From positions 18,690,570-18,754,569 of the forward strand of contig OY754981.1 in NCBI GenBank assembly GCA_963576475.1: DNA of 64,000 nt, read 5' to 3'. This document shows positions 1 through 10,733 of this stretch, piece after piece; position 1 is the first letter of the stretch, and every line of letters starts with the position of its first letter. The notes beneath the pieces were generated by a model. It did not search any database and had not been told where the DNA came from. It saw nothing but the letters and a program-made list of their open reading frames with translations. Source of the DNA: Molanna angustata. Taxonomy: Eukaryota > Arthropoda > Insecta > Trichoptera > Molannidae. Position numbers and translations under genes: made by a program.

Positions 1-190
1 TTTTGAACATATTATGCCTACCCTTTCGACCTCCATGCTTCCCTATGTCGACAGACCTTCTTTCTTATGGTCAGCCCAGTTCTAAGTCGCTTCTTCAGAG
101 AACGTTTATTCATCTCAACGATCATCTGCTGTTATCGCTACATGGCCAGCACAGTTACACTTTAAGGAAGCTATCTTGCGTGCAACATCT
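1..190 (-). pseudogene. Decayed RTE-like LINE C-terminal fragment
   Basis: Read on the minus strand from about 190 down, one frame gives a DVARKIASLK...AGHVA...ADDR pattern. This resembles the segment before the GRP-x-RW motif in RTE-type LINE ORFs; compare DVAKRIAELKWSWAGHVSRM in the fragment at 55.3-55.8 kb. In-frame stops follow straight away and two expected tryptophans read as cysteine, so it is dead. It runs off the left edge of the window. The plus-strand frame over the same bases is an antisense shadow. Confidence 0.5.
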
Positions 191-1030
191 ATAACCTTAG
201 TCCTCTCGAATAGAAATAATTGAACCTAATGGTAATAGTATTGGCTTTATTGAAAGGTGCCACTGTTGCCTGAGTAAAACGCCACTTTTTTGAGCAGCCG
301 GGCCTATATAACGTTTTGACCGTTCTTTTGATGCTGTGACTCTCCGCTTGACTATCGTGTTTGTTCAATTGAGATATAAAAGTTGTTTTGTGATAATAAT
401 GTGATAATTCAACAGCAAATTGTTTTTTTTTTGTTATCGTCATTTCATCCTTGTTTCTTGTTCATTTAGCTGTCTAGAATTTCTATTCATAAGGGCATAA
501 TTCTAGACACGTCGTAGAACCACATATTATTGTTGTTATCTCGAAAGAAAAACATATTCCTTTTAAGGATGCGTATTATCTCCGATGATATATGGCAGTT
601 CGTTTAATATGGTTCGTATAAGTTTATTTTTTTACGTTTTATTGTTGTTGTTTAAGGATGTTCTGCTGCTGAACTGGGTTCAATAACAGAACCCTTGCTA
701 TGGTTCTTTAAAGAGAACAATAAACATGTTTTTGAAAGAACAAAATTGTACCATTTGAAAATTTTACTATAATATTTCATTATTCCATGAAAATTGTGGC
801 ATCACTTATTTAAAATTTGTGTTGTGATGTCATTTTGAACTAATAATATCAAAAGTCAACCAAATTATACTCCTATACGTTGCATGCAGAATGCAAAGAA
901 CATAGTGATGTCATTTTGTACAAATGTATCTTTCAGACTTCTGCATCCCTCTCACTGTAAACGAGCGACAACAAACACTTCGGTCAGCCACCACATCCGT
1001 GATTGGCAAGTTGACTGAAATAAATAGATT
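191..1030. other. No recognisable gene
   Basis: AT-rich sequence with a T-run near 421-431. I see no protein-like frame, tRNA or clear repeat before the SINE at 1036. Confidence 0.5.
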
Positions 1031-1035
1031 AGATG

Positions 1036-1209
1036 GGTCGATGGCAGAGCGGTTAGCGCGCTGGGCTAGTAATCCAGTGGTCGCGAGTTCGAATCCTGCC
1101 TCGACCGATTTCGTTCACCTATAGCACAAGCATTTATTTGCTTATTTTAGGGAACGAAGGAAGATGTATATGTACTTGTTTAACAAGGAAATATTCATTT
1201 AAAAAAAAA
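1036..1209 (+). mobile_element. SINE1 copy 1 (tRNA-Thr-like head)
   Basis: The 71-nt head (1036-1106) folds as a tRNA: a six-pair GGTCGA/TCGACC acceptor stem, a D-arm/A-box GCAGAGCGGTTAGC, an anticodon stem CTGGG/TCCAG with a 7-nt loop carrying AGT (threonine), and a B-box GAGTTCGAATCC. A non-tRNA body follows (TTTCGTTCACCTATAGCACA...GATGTATATGTACTTG) and ends in A9. The same head plus body recurs at 2990-3166 and, inverted, at 30667-30848. That marks a tRNA-derived SINE rather than a single-copy tRNA gene. This is the best-preserved head of the three. Confidence 0.88.
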
Positions 1210-1213
1210 TAGA

Positions 1214-1444
1214 GTCAACACTTCATCCTTCGGTGATCGTGCTTTTGCTGTGGCTAGACCAGCCTCGTGGAATAAACTACCACCTGAACTGAGGCAAATC
1301 GACAACTTAGCACTATTCAGGAAACACCTAAAAACTCACTTCTTCCGCGAGTCTTACAAAAACCCCTAATATATTCAAAGCGCCCTTGAGGTGAGGTTAT
1401 CACAAAAACGGCGCTATAAAAATAATCCAAATTTATTATTATTA
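1214..1444 (+). pseudogene. L2/CR1-type LINE 3' end
   Basis: A 51-codon open frame (1214-1369) reads SFGDRAFAVARPASWNKLPP...LALFRKHLKTHFF and then stops. This is the C-terminal signature of L2/CR1-type LINE ORF2: an RAF-x-A-x-R-x-x-W-N-x-LP core followed by F-x-x-x-LKTHFF. After the stop come GCGCTATAAAAAT and a (TTA)n end, the usual L2-like tail. Only the last ~230 bp remain, a typical 5' truncation. It directly abuts the poly-A of SINE1. Confidence 0.8.
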
Positions 1445-2310
1445 AATCGTTTCAAGTGTGTAGGAACTTAGTGTGCCAAAGTATTTTCAGTTTGTAAAAT
1501 CATTTCAACTGGATTTTAATCTGATAGGCTCTGAACATTGGTATTTCCATGTCATTGTATACAAATTGTTTTAATATGAAAAATAACTTGAAAGTTTTAA
1601 CTTAAAAAAACGGGCTCTATTCCAGCGAACCTCTTCCAAAGCATCCGATGAAACAAACAAGATCGTCCTAATCTTAAGTAATTATGATAATGTAAGTGTA
1701 TTAGTGTGTGTTTGTCTCACGCCTCCTGGAAAAATAAGAGCATCTAAAAATATAATTTATGTGATAAAAATGTAGAATTATTACATAAAGTTCAATAAAT
1801 TAACAATAAATATAAAACAAGATCCTTCTCCTAACTTTTTATTAGAAAAATCTGCTGATGAGCACGCAATAAATCAACGATTAGTTGCAAAAACGATCAA
1901 CAGCGCGTGTGTTGGGAAATATTGCTAAGTTTAATTTGTGAGTCAAAAAGCAATAATCATGTCGTTTGTAAGACCACCTCGGGAGAGCCATTAAGGCGAT
2001 ATTTATTAATAATAAAAAAGTGAAATGAAACCACCCAGTAGGAGGAAATGATCGATATAATTCATAACGCAAACATAAATTGAAATATAACGAAATCATG
2101 CTCTTAGACAGACAACAACAGAGTTTCCTATAAAATATAACATGGAAATATCATCATTATTCCAAATCGCAGTAGGAAATAAATATTCATTTGTAATATT
2201 TAGTGAGCAATACATGGGAATTACGCAGGAAAAAATATAATAATGTTTACGACGCACACATTAATTAATTTTCAGTTCTCAGATGTATTAAAAATACGAT
2301 TACCCATTTC
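1445..2310. other. AT-rich, contains one dispersed repeat piece
   Basis: No gene. Bases 1705-1768 (GTTTGTCTCACGCC...AAGAGCATCTAAAAAT, then AATTTATGTG) match 59560-59610, so a short dispersed repeat is present. The ORF at 1881-2099 minus has no protein-like features. Confidence 0.5.
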
Positions 2311-2311
2311 A

Positions 2312-2520
2312 TCGCGGCATATTCCAAAATTAAGGTAAACCAGCGACATGTGTGCGGGTCAGTCTCGTCTCACCTAAAAAGGCAACATTCGGTAGGGTGA
2401 TGAACCACATGATGAATTATGTGAGGGACAAACGAAAACTACATATGATAAAAGTAATGATAATAGAAGAGTGGAACAACTATTCTCAGCCGGTACCAAA
2501 CTCCAAAATAAAGAAACGAT
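2312..2520. repeat. Dispersed repeat Q, copy 1
   Basis: Shares the ordered words CGGCATAT, ACCAGCGAC-TGTGTGCGGG, AAAAAGGCAACATTC and GCCGGTACC with 15530-15660, 49655-49915 and 58780-58920. The copies are diverged and indel-rich. It is non-coding and its class is unknown. Confidence 0.65.
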
Positions 2521-2989
2521 AAAATTTATTTCCTGATACTCGTTCATAATAATGATAAATCAAATTTATATGTCAAAACAAGATCTGGCTTTCGTAGCCT
2601 ATAATTTAATTTTTATTTTTGCAGGTGTAAAATAGATTAATGTCATATTTTTTTTATTGAAAGTCGAACAACATTTATGTGATCTGAAAGAACCGAGGTG
2701 TTTTCTAGTATTTCAAATCAACATTATGAGAGCTGTAAAATGTTGTTTATGCAAAATTAAACTCAATAAACTTAGGTAGGTTGTGATATTGAAACATAAA
2801 TCTATAACAATACAAAGATAACATCACTTCCTGTAGATTGTCAACCATTGTGTTTCAGATCTGATAAAAATAAAAAAACAAAAATAACAATTTTATAGAG
2901 ACAAATTATAACAAATAGTTTGATATAGATTACGACATGATCGCTGTTTTCGCGAATTTTAATTTAAGTGGACTGTATTTTATAAAGAT

Positions 2990-3166
2990 GGGCGGTGGCT
3001 GAGCGAATAGCGCGCTGGGTTAGTAATCTAGTAGTCGCGAGTTCAAATCCTGCCACGACCAATTTCGTTCACATCTAACACAAGCATCTATGCTTAGTTT
3101 AGGGAATGTATAAGGATGTATATTTAACTACTTGTTACAAGGACAAATTCAATATTTAAAAAAAAA
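2990..3166 (+). mobile_element. SINE1 copy 2
   Basis: Diverged copy of the SINE at 1036. The head (2990-3060) keeps the AGT loop in TTAGTAATC and the B-box GAGTTCAAATCC. The body TTTCGTTCACATCTAACACA continues into GATGTATATTTAACTACTTG and an A-rich end. Acceptor-stem pairing is damaged, so this copy is older. Confidence 0.82.
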
Positions 3167-3179
3167 GAAAAATATATAA

Positions 3180-3650
3180 TATAGTGATATTATAGACAAT
3201 ATTTATTTATTTATAAAAGGGTACATCGACAGACATCCAGTTTACAATTTTCATAAAAAGAAAACAATATTGGTTATTATTATGAGTAATGGACGTCCAA
3301 GTATGGATGCACACTACATTACAAAATTACGAGCTCATATTTAATCACACACGTAAGTTACACAAGTTAAAGTTACATACTTAAATGAGAGAAAACTAAA
3401 AAAAATAGATACATAAGTAAAAAAAAGTAACATAAGTTATACAAGTTACATAAGTCGAAGTAAAAAAAAATAGGCACATAAGTTAAGTAGTAAAAAAAAC
3501 AAGTTAGATAAGTTAAAGAAAAGACAATTTCAAACTGATTACAATCAAAAAGCGTACAAAATATAAGTACGTTGCAACCACTATAAGTAAGATATAAGTA
3601 AGGATAGGTTTTATTATCCAACACTTGGATAATATGAACTCTGAGAACTG
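3180..3650 (-). repeat. A-rich degenerate repeat with probable LINE tail
   Basis: Starts with TATTTATTTATTTATAAA, which on the minus strand is an AATAAATAAATA-type LINE 3' end like those at 10441, 27515 and 35288. Then comes an A-rich stretch in which ACATAAGTTA/ACAAGTTA words recur irregularly (3350-3530). There is no coding signal; the 83-codon minus ORF here is low-complexity Phe/Tyr/Leu. Confidence 0.45.
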
Positions 3651-5300
3651 GTTGCTTTCGGAGATAACAGACTTCAAAATGTGGAAAATTGCTATTATAA
3701 CACGTCAGTTATAGTATGAATCGTGATTTTTTTTTAATATTCACTATGTCTAACTTTTAAAAATCACGTCTCTCATTTACAGACACATCGTTTGATGGAA
3801 CTCTCTGACAGACACTTCTGAAGTGTAATTGTTTTGTCTTTACCGTTTTTGCCATACATGTTGCGTTAATACATAGTACCTAGTTAAGATAAATATAAAA
3901 AAAAAAAATTCACCAAACGATATAACTCCTGCAAAAATCTCAATTTTTGAACGAATTGAATTTTGGTAGTGAAACAAAATAATTAAAACGTCATGACATA
4001 GTGTTCATAAAAAGTCATGACATACCTAGTATGCAAGAATGATATAACTAGAAAAGTAGTAACTACGAGTATAACAAAACATGAAACACATAATGTATCT
4101 CCGTATCAAAACAATTCGTTACGCTGAAATATACCAAAGTGATAATAATCAGAACAACGACCATTGAGAATTTTTAAAGAATATAATTAAGGGAAGATCG
4201 GCAGAGAAATATTGAAGACTGGGTACCTAATGCATATCTGAAGTTTAGACCACACAGATCTCACAGCAGCACCAAGAAAATATTCGAATAGACAAAACAC
4301 TGAAGGCTACCAACGCGAGGTTAAGTCCAAGACTGACCATATTATAACATTTATATGCTAATCCGAAACGGAGCTGATAATTCCTGCTTTGCATTCAGCA
4401 TCCCCGTGTACCTACATAGTTGGCCAAGGAAAGCGTGGGAGACTGCAGTAGAATTGGATAGAAGAACAATAATTTATTACGAATGCGACTGTAGATTTTG
4501 TGACAAAGAGTGAAAGGCATCAATTTCAACGTGGACATACAAGAGGCAAATGTATAAAACTTCCGACAAAATTTCTAAACGTTGATCAAGATTGTGAAAG
4601 AGAAGATGAAGTACATTTGAAGAGACTTTAATTAAGTAAATTAAATGACGTTGATCAGATCAATTGCAATTACTCTTTGGCTAGCTCCACACATTCTCCG
4701 AATCGGTCCATGAATCAAGTATTAAAATACCCATGAAAGGTTTGTTGAGTGCCACAAATTAATTCGACTCAAGAACGTTAAAGGAAGCACGAAAAGTATA
4801 TAATACTTGTCAAACAATCCCTCTCCATATCCGATTGCATTTGTTAAAAGTTGTAGAAAATATATAAAATACAAAACGATATTAAAAATATTAATCGCGA
4901 AAACGAGAATTGCATTTAGTTTTTACAACTTTTTGAAATCTGTAATGAAAAAAGATACAAAAATATGTTAAGTATGAATATGCCTTAAAGCTTTCGAGTG
5001 ATACAGTTTCTTCTTCGGATTTTCTGTTCTTCTTGTAAATAGTAGTGCAAATATTGTAGCTTATTTTTTTAAATTAAATTGGGTCAAGATGAATTTCAAG
5101 GTGAATTTCAACACAGCAAATTTGAATAAACCAAGTGAATTGGGGTATGTAAAAAAGATTACATGAAAATTCTTCGAAACACAAATGTTAGAATGCGCAA
5201 TTATAAAATAGTGATCGCCCAGTGGTCAAAATTCAACCGTAATTCATTAAAAAGAATATTTGGAATTAATAGGTACTATTAAATTTTGATACCATCAATA
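3651..5300. other. No recognisable gene
   Basis: AT-rich, with no frame over ~60 codons. I could not relate 4200-4700, which has somewhat higher GC, to anything else in the window. Confidence 0.5.
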
Positions 5301-5306
5301 ATATAC

Positions 5307-5518
5307 CGTCCCTTCAGTGCCTCTCGTCCCTTCAGTGCCTCCCGTCCCTTCAGTGCCTCCCGTTCCTTCAGTGCCTCCCGTCCCTTCAGTGCCTCCCGTC
5401 CCTTCAGTGCCTCCCGTCCCTTCAGTGCCTCCCGTCCCTTCAGTGCCTCCCGTCCCTTCAGTGCCTCCCGTCCCTTCAGTGCCTCCCGTCCCTTCAGTGC
5501 CTCCCGTCCCTTCAGTAG
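5307..5518 (+). repeat. 18-bp minisatellite, about 12 units
   Basis: Unit CGTCCCTTCAGTGCCTCC: eleven complete copies and a partial twelfth, with only single-base variants (CTCTCG at unit 1, GTTCC at unit 3). The period is a multiple of three and the unit lacks stops in several frames, so long repetitive ORFs appear on both strands (RPFSAS and VPSVPP on plus, GREALK on minus). These are by-products of the repeat. Near-identity of units suggests recent expansion. It joins the ~140-bp array at 5525. Confidence 0.95.
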
Positions 5519-5524
5519 GTTAAG

Positions 5525-6035
5525 AAAGTATAACGAAGAAGAAGAAGAAGATGATAAAAGATTAAATCCAGAAACCTGCGAAGAGATGGAAGGAAAATTG
5601 AACCTTCTCCCAGGATATTCCACCTTCATAGGTAAAATTACCTATTAGGTACCCGATGAAGAAGAATAAGAAAAATGTTTTAATCCAGAAACCATCCCGG
5701 GCATACGCACGACAATTCACCAATGTTTCACTGCAATCAGAACGGTTTCCAGTATAGTCCACCTTCATAGGTAAAATGACTTAATATTCGATGAAGAAGA
5801 AGAAGAAATTCTTTTTAATCTAGAAACCATCCCGGGCATACACTCAATAATTCATCAAAGTTTCATTGCAATCGGATGAACGGTTCCCAGAATAGTCCAC
5901 CTTCATAGGTAAAATGACCTACATAATACCCGATGAAGAAGAAGAAACATTTTTTTGATCCAGAAACCATCCCTGGTATACTCTTAACAATTATCCAAAG
6001 TTTCATAGCAATCGGATGAACGGTTTAGGAGTGCA
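5525..6035 (+). repeat. ~140-bp tandem array, 3-4 diverged units
   Basis: Units share, in order, GATGAAGAAGAAGAAGAA, ATCCAGAAACCATCCCGGGC, TTTCATTGCAATCGGATGAA, and ATAGTCCACCTTCATAGGTA followed by AAATGACCTA. They begin near 5530, 5655, 5785 and 5930. The unit end ATCGGATGAACGGTTTAGGAG resembles the ATCGG-x-CAGCCGTTTAGGAG element end at 59000, so the array may have grown from a transposon terminus. Confidence 0.8.
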
Positions 6036-6099
6036 TTCAACACATGCATGTATGGGTACATATGTACATACAAACATTCAAATTTATAATATAAATATC

Positions 6100-6331
6100 A
6101 TAGAAATATAATGTACAGAAGCCGCGTCTAGTACAAATTTCGAATTCAAATGTATGCCAAGTTTTTTTTACATGTGTGTGTGTGTGAGGCGGTAGATCGG
6201 TTGGTCTACGTTTTATGTAGGTGTGCGTATAGGTAGGTGTACGTATACTAGAAATTCTTCTGTTTCCTCGTAATTTTAGTTGGCATACATTCATTGCGCT
6301 GACTAGGTATCTGTATCATATATAATCTAAG
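6100..6331 (+). repeat. Dispersed repeat V, copy 1
   Basis: The segment from ATAATGTACAGAAGC through a (TG)n tract, CGGTAGATCGGTTGGTCTAC and GCATACATTCATTGCGCTGA to CATATATAATCT is matched in reverse complement at 53107-53343, including the position of the (CA)n tract. Non-coding. Confidence 0.75.
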
Positions 6332-8140
6332 ATAAATATCATGTTTTCATCAAGGAACACAGTTTTCTCTTCATGTATTGCAAGTCAATTTTATAAATGA
6401 AATTATTGTGTAAGTACCTACCATATATATTGTTTCACAGTAGGTAGGTATACAAATATGTATTTTTCTTTAAAATGTTCTTATATTTGAATTTAAACAA
6501 CTGCGCATGCGCCGTAAATACCACAGTGACATTTGACTACAGAACACGAAATAAAAAGAATGAATATTTCAGTGTGCTATCGGAATATTTCTCATACTAT
6601 GCGGGTATATTAAAATTACGTTTTCCCTCTCTTCACCGTTCTGTGGTACACAATAAATGGTTTGATGTGAAATATGTTTTGATTTAATTTATTTATATCG
6701 CATATTATGTATTAATATTATTTTTCTGCAGTCCTCCTCCATATAAACTTTAAATATGCCAAATCTCAAACTCCTCCGTGTGCCCATTTATCCGGAAATT
6801 GTACTTAACGTTTTCGCTTCACGTATTAATATCTAGAGATAACATTTTTTAGAAAATCAGTTATCAGAATGACAATTGTCCGAAAGTAAATTATTCGAAC
6901 TAACATTTTTTGTTGGAAAACCAAATTGACCGAATTTAATATATTTTTGTGTAATTATGTTGCCTCCTTTTGACAAATTTGTTGTCAGTGAATTATATTC
7001 GATGTAGACCATTATTACTTGTAGCATTGTTGTTGAATACTCTCAATATCATAGATGTTGATGAAACCTCTTGCCTTCCACGAGGCTACATACTTCAAAG
7101 TCGATGTAGGGGAATAAAAGAGAAAAAATGAGGGTGACACTTTAAAATTTTGTTTAGTACTGCGCTTTATTCAAAAGATCATTGAAGTCCGGGAAAAGAA
7201 AATAAAATACAAAAAACACACAGCAAACAAAGAATAGAAACAGTGGGTATGGAAAACGGTAAATAAAAACTACTGAAAGATACAGCCCCAGAGTACAGAG
7301 ACATCCTAACTCCAGGAATATCCATGCCTGGGGTTGTTTATTCCTCTCACAATGCTACCAACAAGACATAAAAATTCGAACAATTGTAATTTCTGATAAT
7401 TGTGTGTTAGTAAAATTGTCTTTCGAAAAAATGTGATTTGAATAAATGCTATTCGTAAAATATTAATGAAAATTTCCTGTCACCTGTAAAAAAATACCTA
7501 CATTAAAAATAATTTATTAATGAAAAATCCACTTCTATAAACTACGTGAAGATAATATGAAACCAGTAAAACCAAATATAAAGCACATTTGCATAACAAT
7601 ATCAAAAATGAGTTTGATTTAAAACAATAAGATTGTACTAGATAATTATTACCATCAATAGATGATGTATGGAGCCGCGAAGTTAGTTGACTAACTTTCA
7701 CTGTCCAACAGTGCATGCATAGGGTAACGACGAGGGCAGACATTATTTAAGATATCGACAGTATAAACAATGGGCAAACGTCGAAGAAAGGACAAGGTCT
7801 TGTGAAATTTCACAGCTCAGAGGGAATATCTGAGTGTGGGTGTCCAATTTAAAATTATTATCTAGTCTCCGGCTGATATAGAAAATGCAAAACCGTAGTG
7901 AGTAATTCTACGAAATTATATATCAATACCCATTTATATAAAATGGATATTTGTTTATCTATTTTATGTAGTAAAATAACAAGACAGAAAATTCAATGAA
8001 CGATTTGCACGCTGCAATAGACAAATCTTTTTGCACTTTTGCAAATCTAGTCCTTTGCATATTTTACATGATCATGATATTGTAATGAAAATATTTGTTT
8101 ACACCACGTCTAAAAGGAAAGTTTAATGTAATGCCAACTT
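6332..8140. other. No recognisable gene
   Basis: AT-rich. ORFs of 70-81 codons at 6475-6687 plus and 7498-7743 minus show no domain, signal or compositional evidence of coding. Confidence 0.5.
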
Positions 8141-8149
8141 CGTCCTCTT

Positions 8150-8330
8150 CTTCTTCTCTTTGGCATTATTAGTCCCAAATGGTGGTGGGATCTGCACTTT
8201 TGATCTTTAGCAGCCACTTAGCTCGATCCTAAGAATCTTCCGAAGTGACATCGCTGTCACTCACGCCACTCACCTCACGCCACCTGCGCTTGGGTTTACC
8301 TCGGGAGTTCGTACATGGGACACTAAGGTC
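8150..8330 (-). pseudogene. RTE-like LINE C-terminal end, decayed
   Basis: On the minus strand: GKPKRRWREVSGV...VTSEDS-stop-DRAKWLLKIKSADPTTIWD, then two stops and a GAAGAAGAAGAGG tail. The order G-x-PKRRW, D-x-x-DRAKW, K-x-x-ADPTT-x-WD is characteristic of RTE-type ORF C-termini. One in-frame stop interrupts the 'DS-x-DRAKW' part. Only ~180 bp remain. Confidence 0.72.
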
Positions 8331-9455
8331 AAAATTTTAAAATAATTCTCAAGACCGTTCTCCAAATGTGTTACCTCAAGTCCATCTTGAATAATGTTCG
8401 AAAATCCGTATTAAAATGCGTACGCCGTCTTATTCAAGAAAGCGTACTAGAACAAACTGTGGATGCAGTTCTATAAATAAGTATTTTTTCTCGTGAATGA
8501 CAATAATTTCAGCGCTGTTATGTTGGTAGTTGGTAGCACCTTGTTGGAAAAGCTATTCATAGATATTTTGACAATTCGTTGTCTTGGTAATCTTCAAAAT
8601 GTAGAGAAATTTATGCATCATAATATGGTACCTAATTAAATAGTGAAAATGACCATCATTTTATCCGGAAGAGGCAAAAAATACTTCTACGTTTAGTTGT
8701 ATTTATTTAAGTTGCATATAGCATATTATGGGAATGTGTGTGTCTGACAGTCAATACATCCAGGAAAGGCAGCCATTTCAAAATATGATACAACATGATA
8801 TCTACTGGATGTGCCAGAAATTTAATGAAATCTTACAAAATTTAATTCAAATAATTAGTTTATGAATGGTTGCATTTAAAATACTCCCGGAAGGTTCTAA
8901 ATAAGATACTTGATCCATTTTAGTATCGCTAACAATGTAAACGTCAAAATAGTAATTAATGCTAAGTTTTTCCGTGTCTATATGTGTCTCTTTTTTGTGT
9001 ACAGCTGTGTCTCCTCTCTATTTGAGACCGTGCAATCTCAACCTTTCTATACATTTCGAGACCGGGTTTGAGATCAACCTCAGTGACTTTTGTTTTTTTA
9101 ATACCATTTTGGTTGAGAACGTGTGCTCAAGATCAGTTTTAAGCTGGAGAACGAATCTATAATTCGGGCCTAAGAGAGTGTTCCCTGTTACCAACATACT
9201 CCAGCGGCCTTCCAGAACAGAGAAGCAAGTATTGCGGCAGAAATAAACAAATACAAATCACTTCAAATATTTGATAATTCTATTATGTATCCAAACCAAA
9301 CCGTATAAATTCAGTTCAACAAAAAATAGTTAATTGGGAAATAGACAATCCAAGGAAACTAGAAAAAACTATCATCTATCTAATGAAATACGAGTTCCTA
9401 CATGTAAAAATATTATATAGTTAAGAAAATATGATAAAAAATATGCTAAGAAAAT
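8331..9455. other. No recognisable gene
   Basis: AT-rich, no clear repeat partner in the window. Bases 9010-9165 have higher GC and an ORF without protein similarity that I recognise. Confidence 0.5.
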
Positions 9456-9459
9456 ATGC

Positions 9460-9716
9460 CGGCTACGATGGCTGGGCCACGTAGCGAAAATGGACGAAAC
9501 CTGTCCACTAAAAAGGATATTTGCTTCAAGACCAATGGACAGAATAAGCGTCGGTAGGCCAAAGCTGAGATGGTTAAATGGAACAGAGAGGGACTTGCGG
9601 ACGATGGGCGTTGTGAATTGGCGGCAGGAAGCGATGGTCGGGGTGGGGTGGAGGGAGCTTTTAGGAGGCCAGGACCCACGATGGGTTGTAGCGCCACTGA
9701 TTGATTGATTAGAGAA
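9460..9716 (+). pseudogene. LINE C-terminal end (GHVAKM/GRPKLRW type)
   Basis: One uninterrupted frame runs from 9460 to the stop near 9708: RLRWLGHVAKMDE...SVGRPKLRWLNGTERDLRTM...NWRQEAM. W-x-GH-x-x-RM followed by GRP-x-x-RW-x-x-x-x-x-x-DLR and NWR is the standard C-terminal block of RTE/Jockey-related non-LTR ORF2 proteins. The frame ends in GGTTGTAGCGCCACTGATTGATTGATTAG, the 3' end of the element with a short tandem GATT tail instead of poly-A. No RT domain is left. The short minus ORFs over this stretch are antisense shadows. Confidence 0.8.
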
Positions 9717-10440
9717 AATATGAAACATAGGTCATTTACGAGAGAGCTATAAAAGTTCAAATGTGTTATAAAGAACTATTTTTCACCCTAATTTACAAAA
9801 AAACATAATAACTAATAAGAAATTGGTCACTCTTGACAATTCGTATACCTAAAATTAAAACACCATTGGAACAGAATAAGTTTTGGAAGTACAGAAAAAA
9901 TGTACATGTTCTAAATTGAGGCCTCAATAAATATCATCTACCAAAGAAATATAAAAAGATACCTCCCGTTATTATTAAATATAAAGCAATAAATTAAAAT
10001 CCTCCGAACAAAAGTAAATTGAAAGTAAAAATGAAATAACCACAGCCGAAATAGTTAAAATGATTTATTTACATATTTTATAGATTCCAATATACAGAGA
10101 GCGGTGTTTGATAGCCCTCTGGCATAAGAAAGTGAACTATTAATAGTTTAAAGTACGACTCGTAGGAGGAACAATATTCATGGATCAATGAGAAAATATT
10201 TGACAAAAGAAAGAATTCGAAGAAAATTTATGACGCAATGAAAAGTATGCAACCCACGTGGAGATGTTCGATTAATAGAACTTTCGTTGCATTGTTAAAC
10301 ATCGGACTTTCCTGTCTTGCAAAAAATACAATGGATACTTAAGCAGAACAAATAAAACAAATATGTTGACTTAGATAAATGAAACAAACATACGATGAGA
10401 TGGGATTATCGAAATCTTAAGTACGTATGTATATTCAAAC
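9717..10440. other. No recognisable gene
   Basis: AT-rich sequence with no usable ORF and no repeat partner noticed. Confidence 0.5.
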
Positions 10441-10589
10441 ATAATTTATTTATTTATTTATTTTCTTTGGGAAGCTACAGCTCATTTACAGTTTATTGAT
10501 ACAATATTATTTTTACAATGTTAGAGCCAAAAAAAGCATTCCATCAACATAATATAAAAACAAATAACAGTTTACAAGCCAAAAATAAT

Positions 10590-10695
10590 TCATACACACA
10601 CCTTCATACACACACCCTCACACACACACTCATACACATCATCACACACACATACACGCACACACATACATACATACATACACACATATACCTAC
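10590..10695 (+). repeat. (CA)n-rich microsatellite
   Basis: CACACAC/CATACATA-type tract with interruptions. It lies in the 3' UTR of the minus-strand LINE. The 104-codon plus ORF across it is His/Thr repeat translation, not a gene. Confidence 0.85.
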
Positions 10696-10733
10696 AACAA
10701 CTAGGGAAGGGAAGAGAAAGGAGAGAAGAGAGA

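Noticed and set aside
1036..1106. Possible functional tRNA-Thr (AGT) gene
   Set aside because: Folds well, but the same head plus a non-tRNA body occurs at 2990 and 30667, and the T-stem is mispaired. It is a SINE head.
5307..5518. CRISPR-like array
   Set aside because: Pure head-to-tail 18-bp units without spacers, in eukaryotic DNA. The 83-bp array at 56379 also has no spacers.
5279..5648. Long ORFs of 116-120 codons on both strands with GREALK or RPFSAS repeats
   Set aside because: They exist only because the 18-bp unit is stop-free in several frames. No start context, no domain.
9372..9760. Two minus ORFs of 104-118 codons
   Set aside because: Shadows of the plus-strand LINE end at 9460-9708, whose GHVAKM and GRPKLRW motifs decide the strand.
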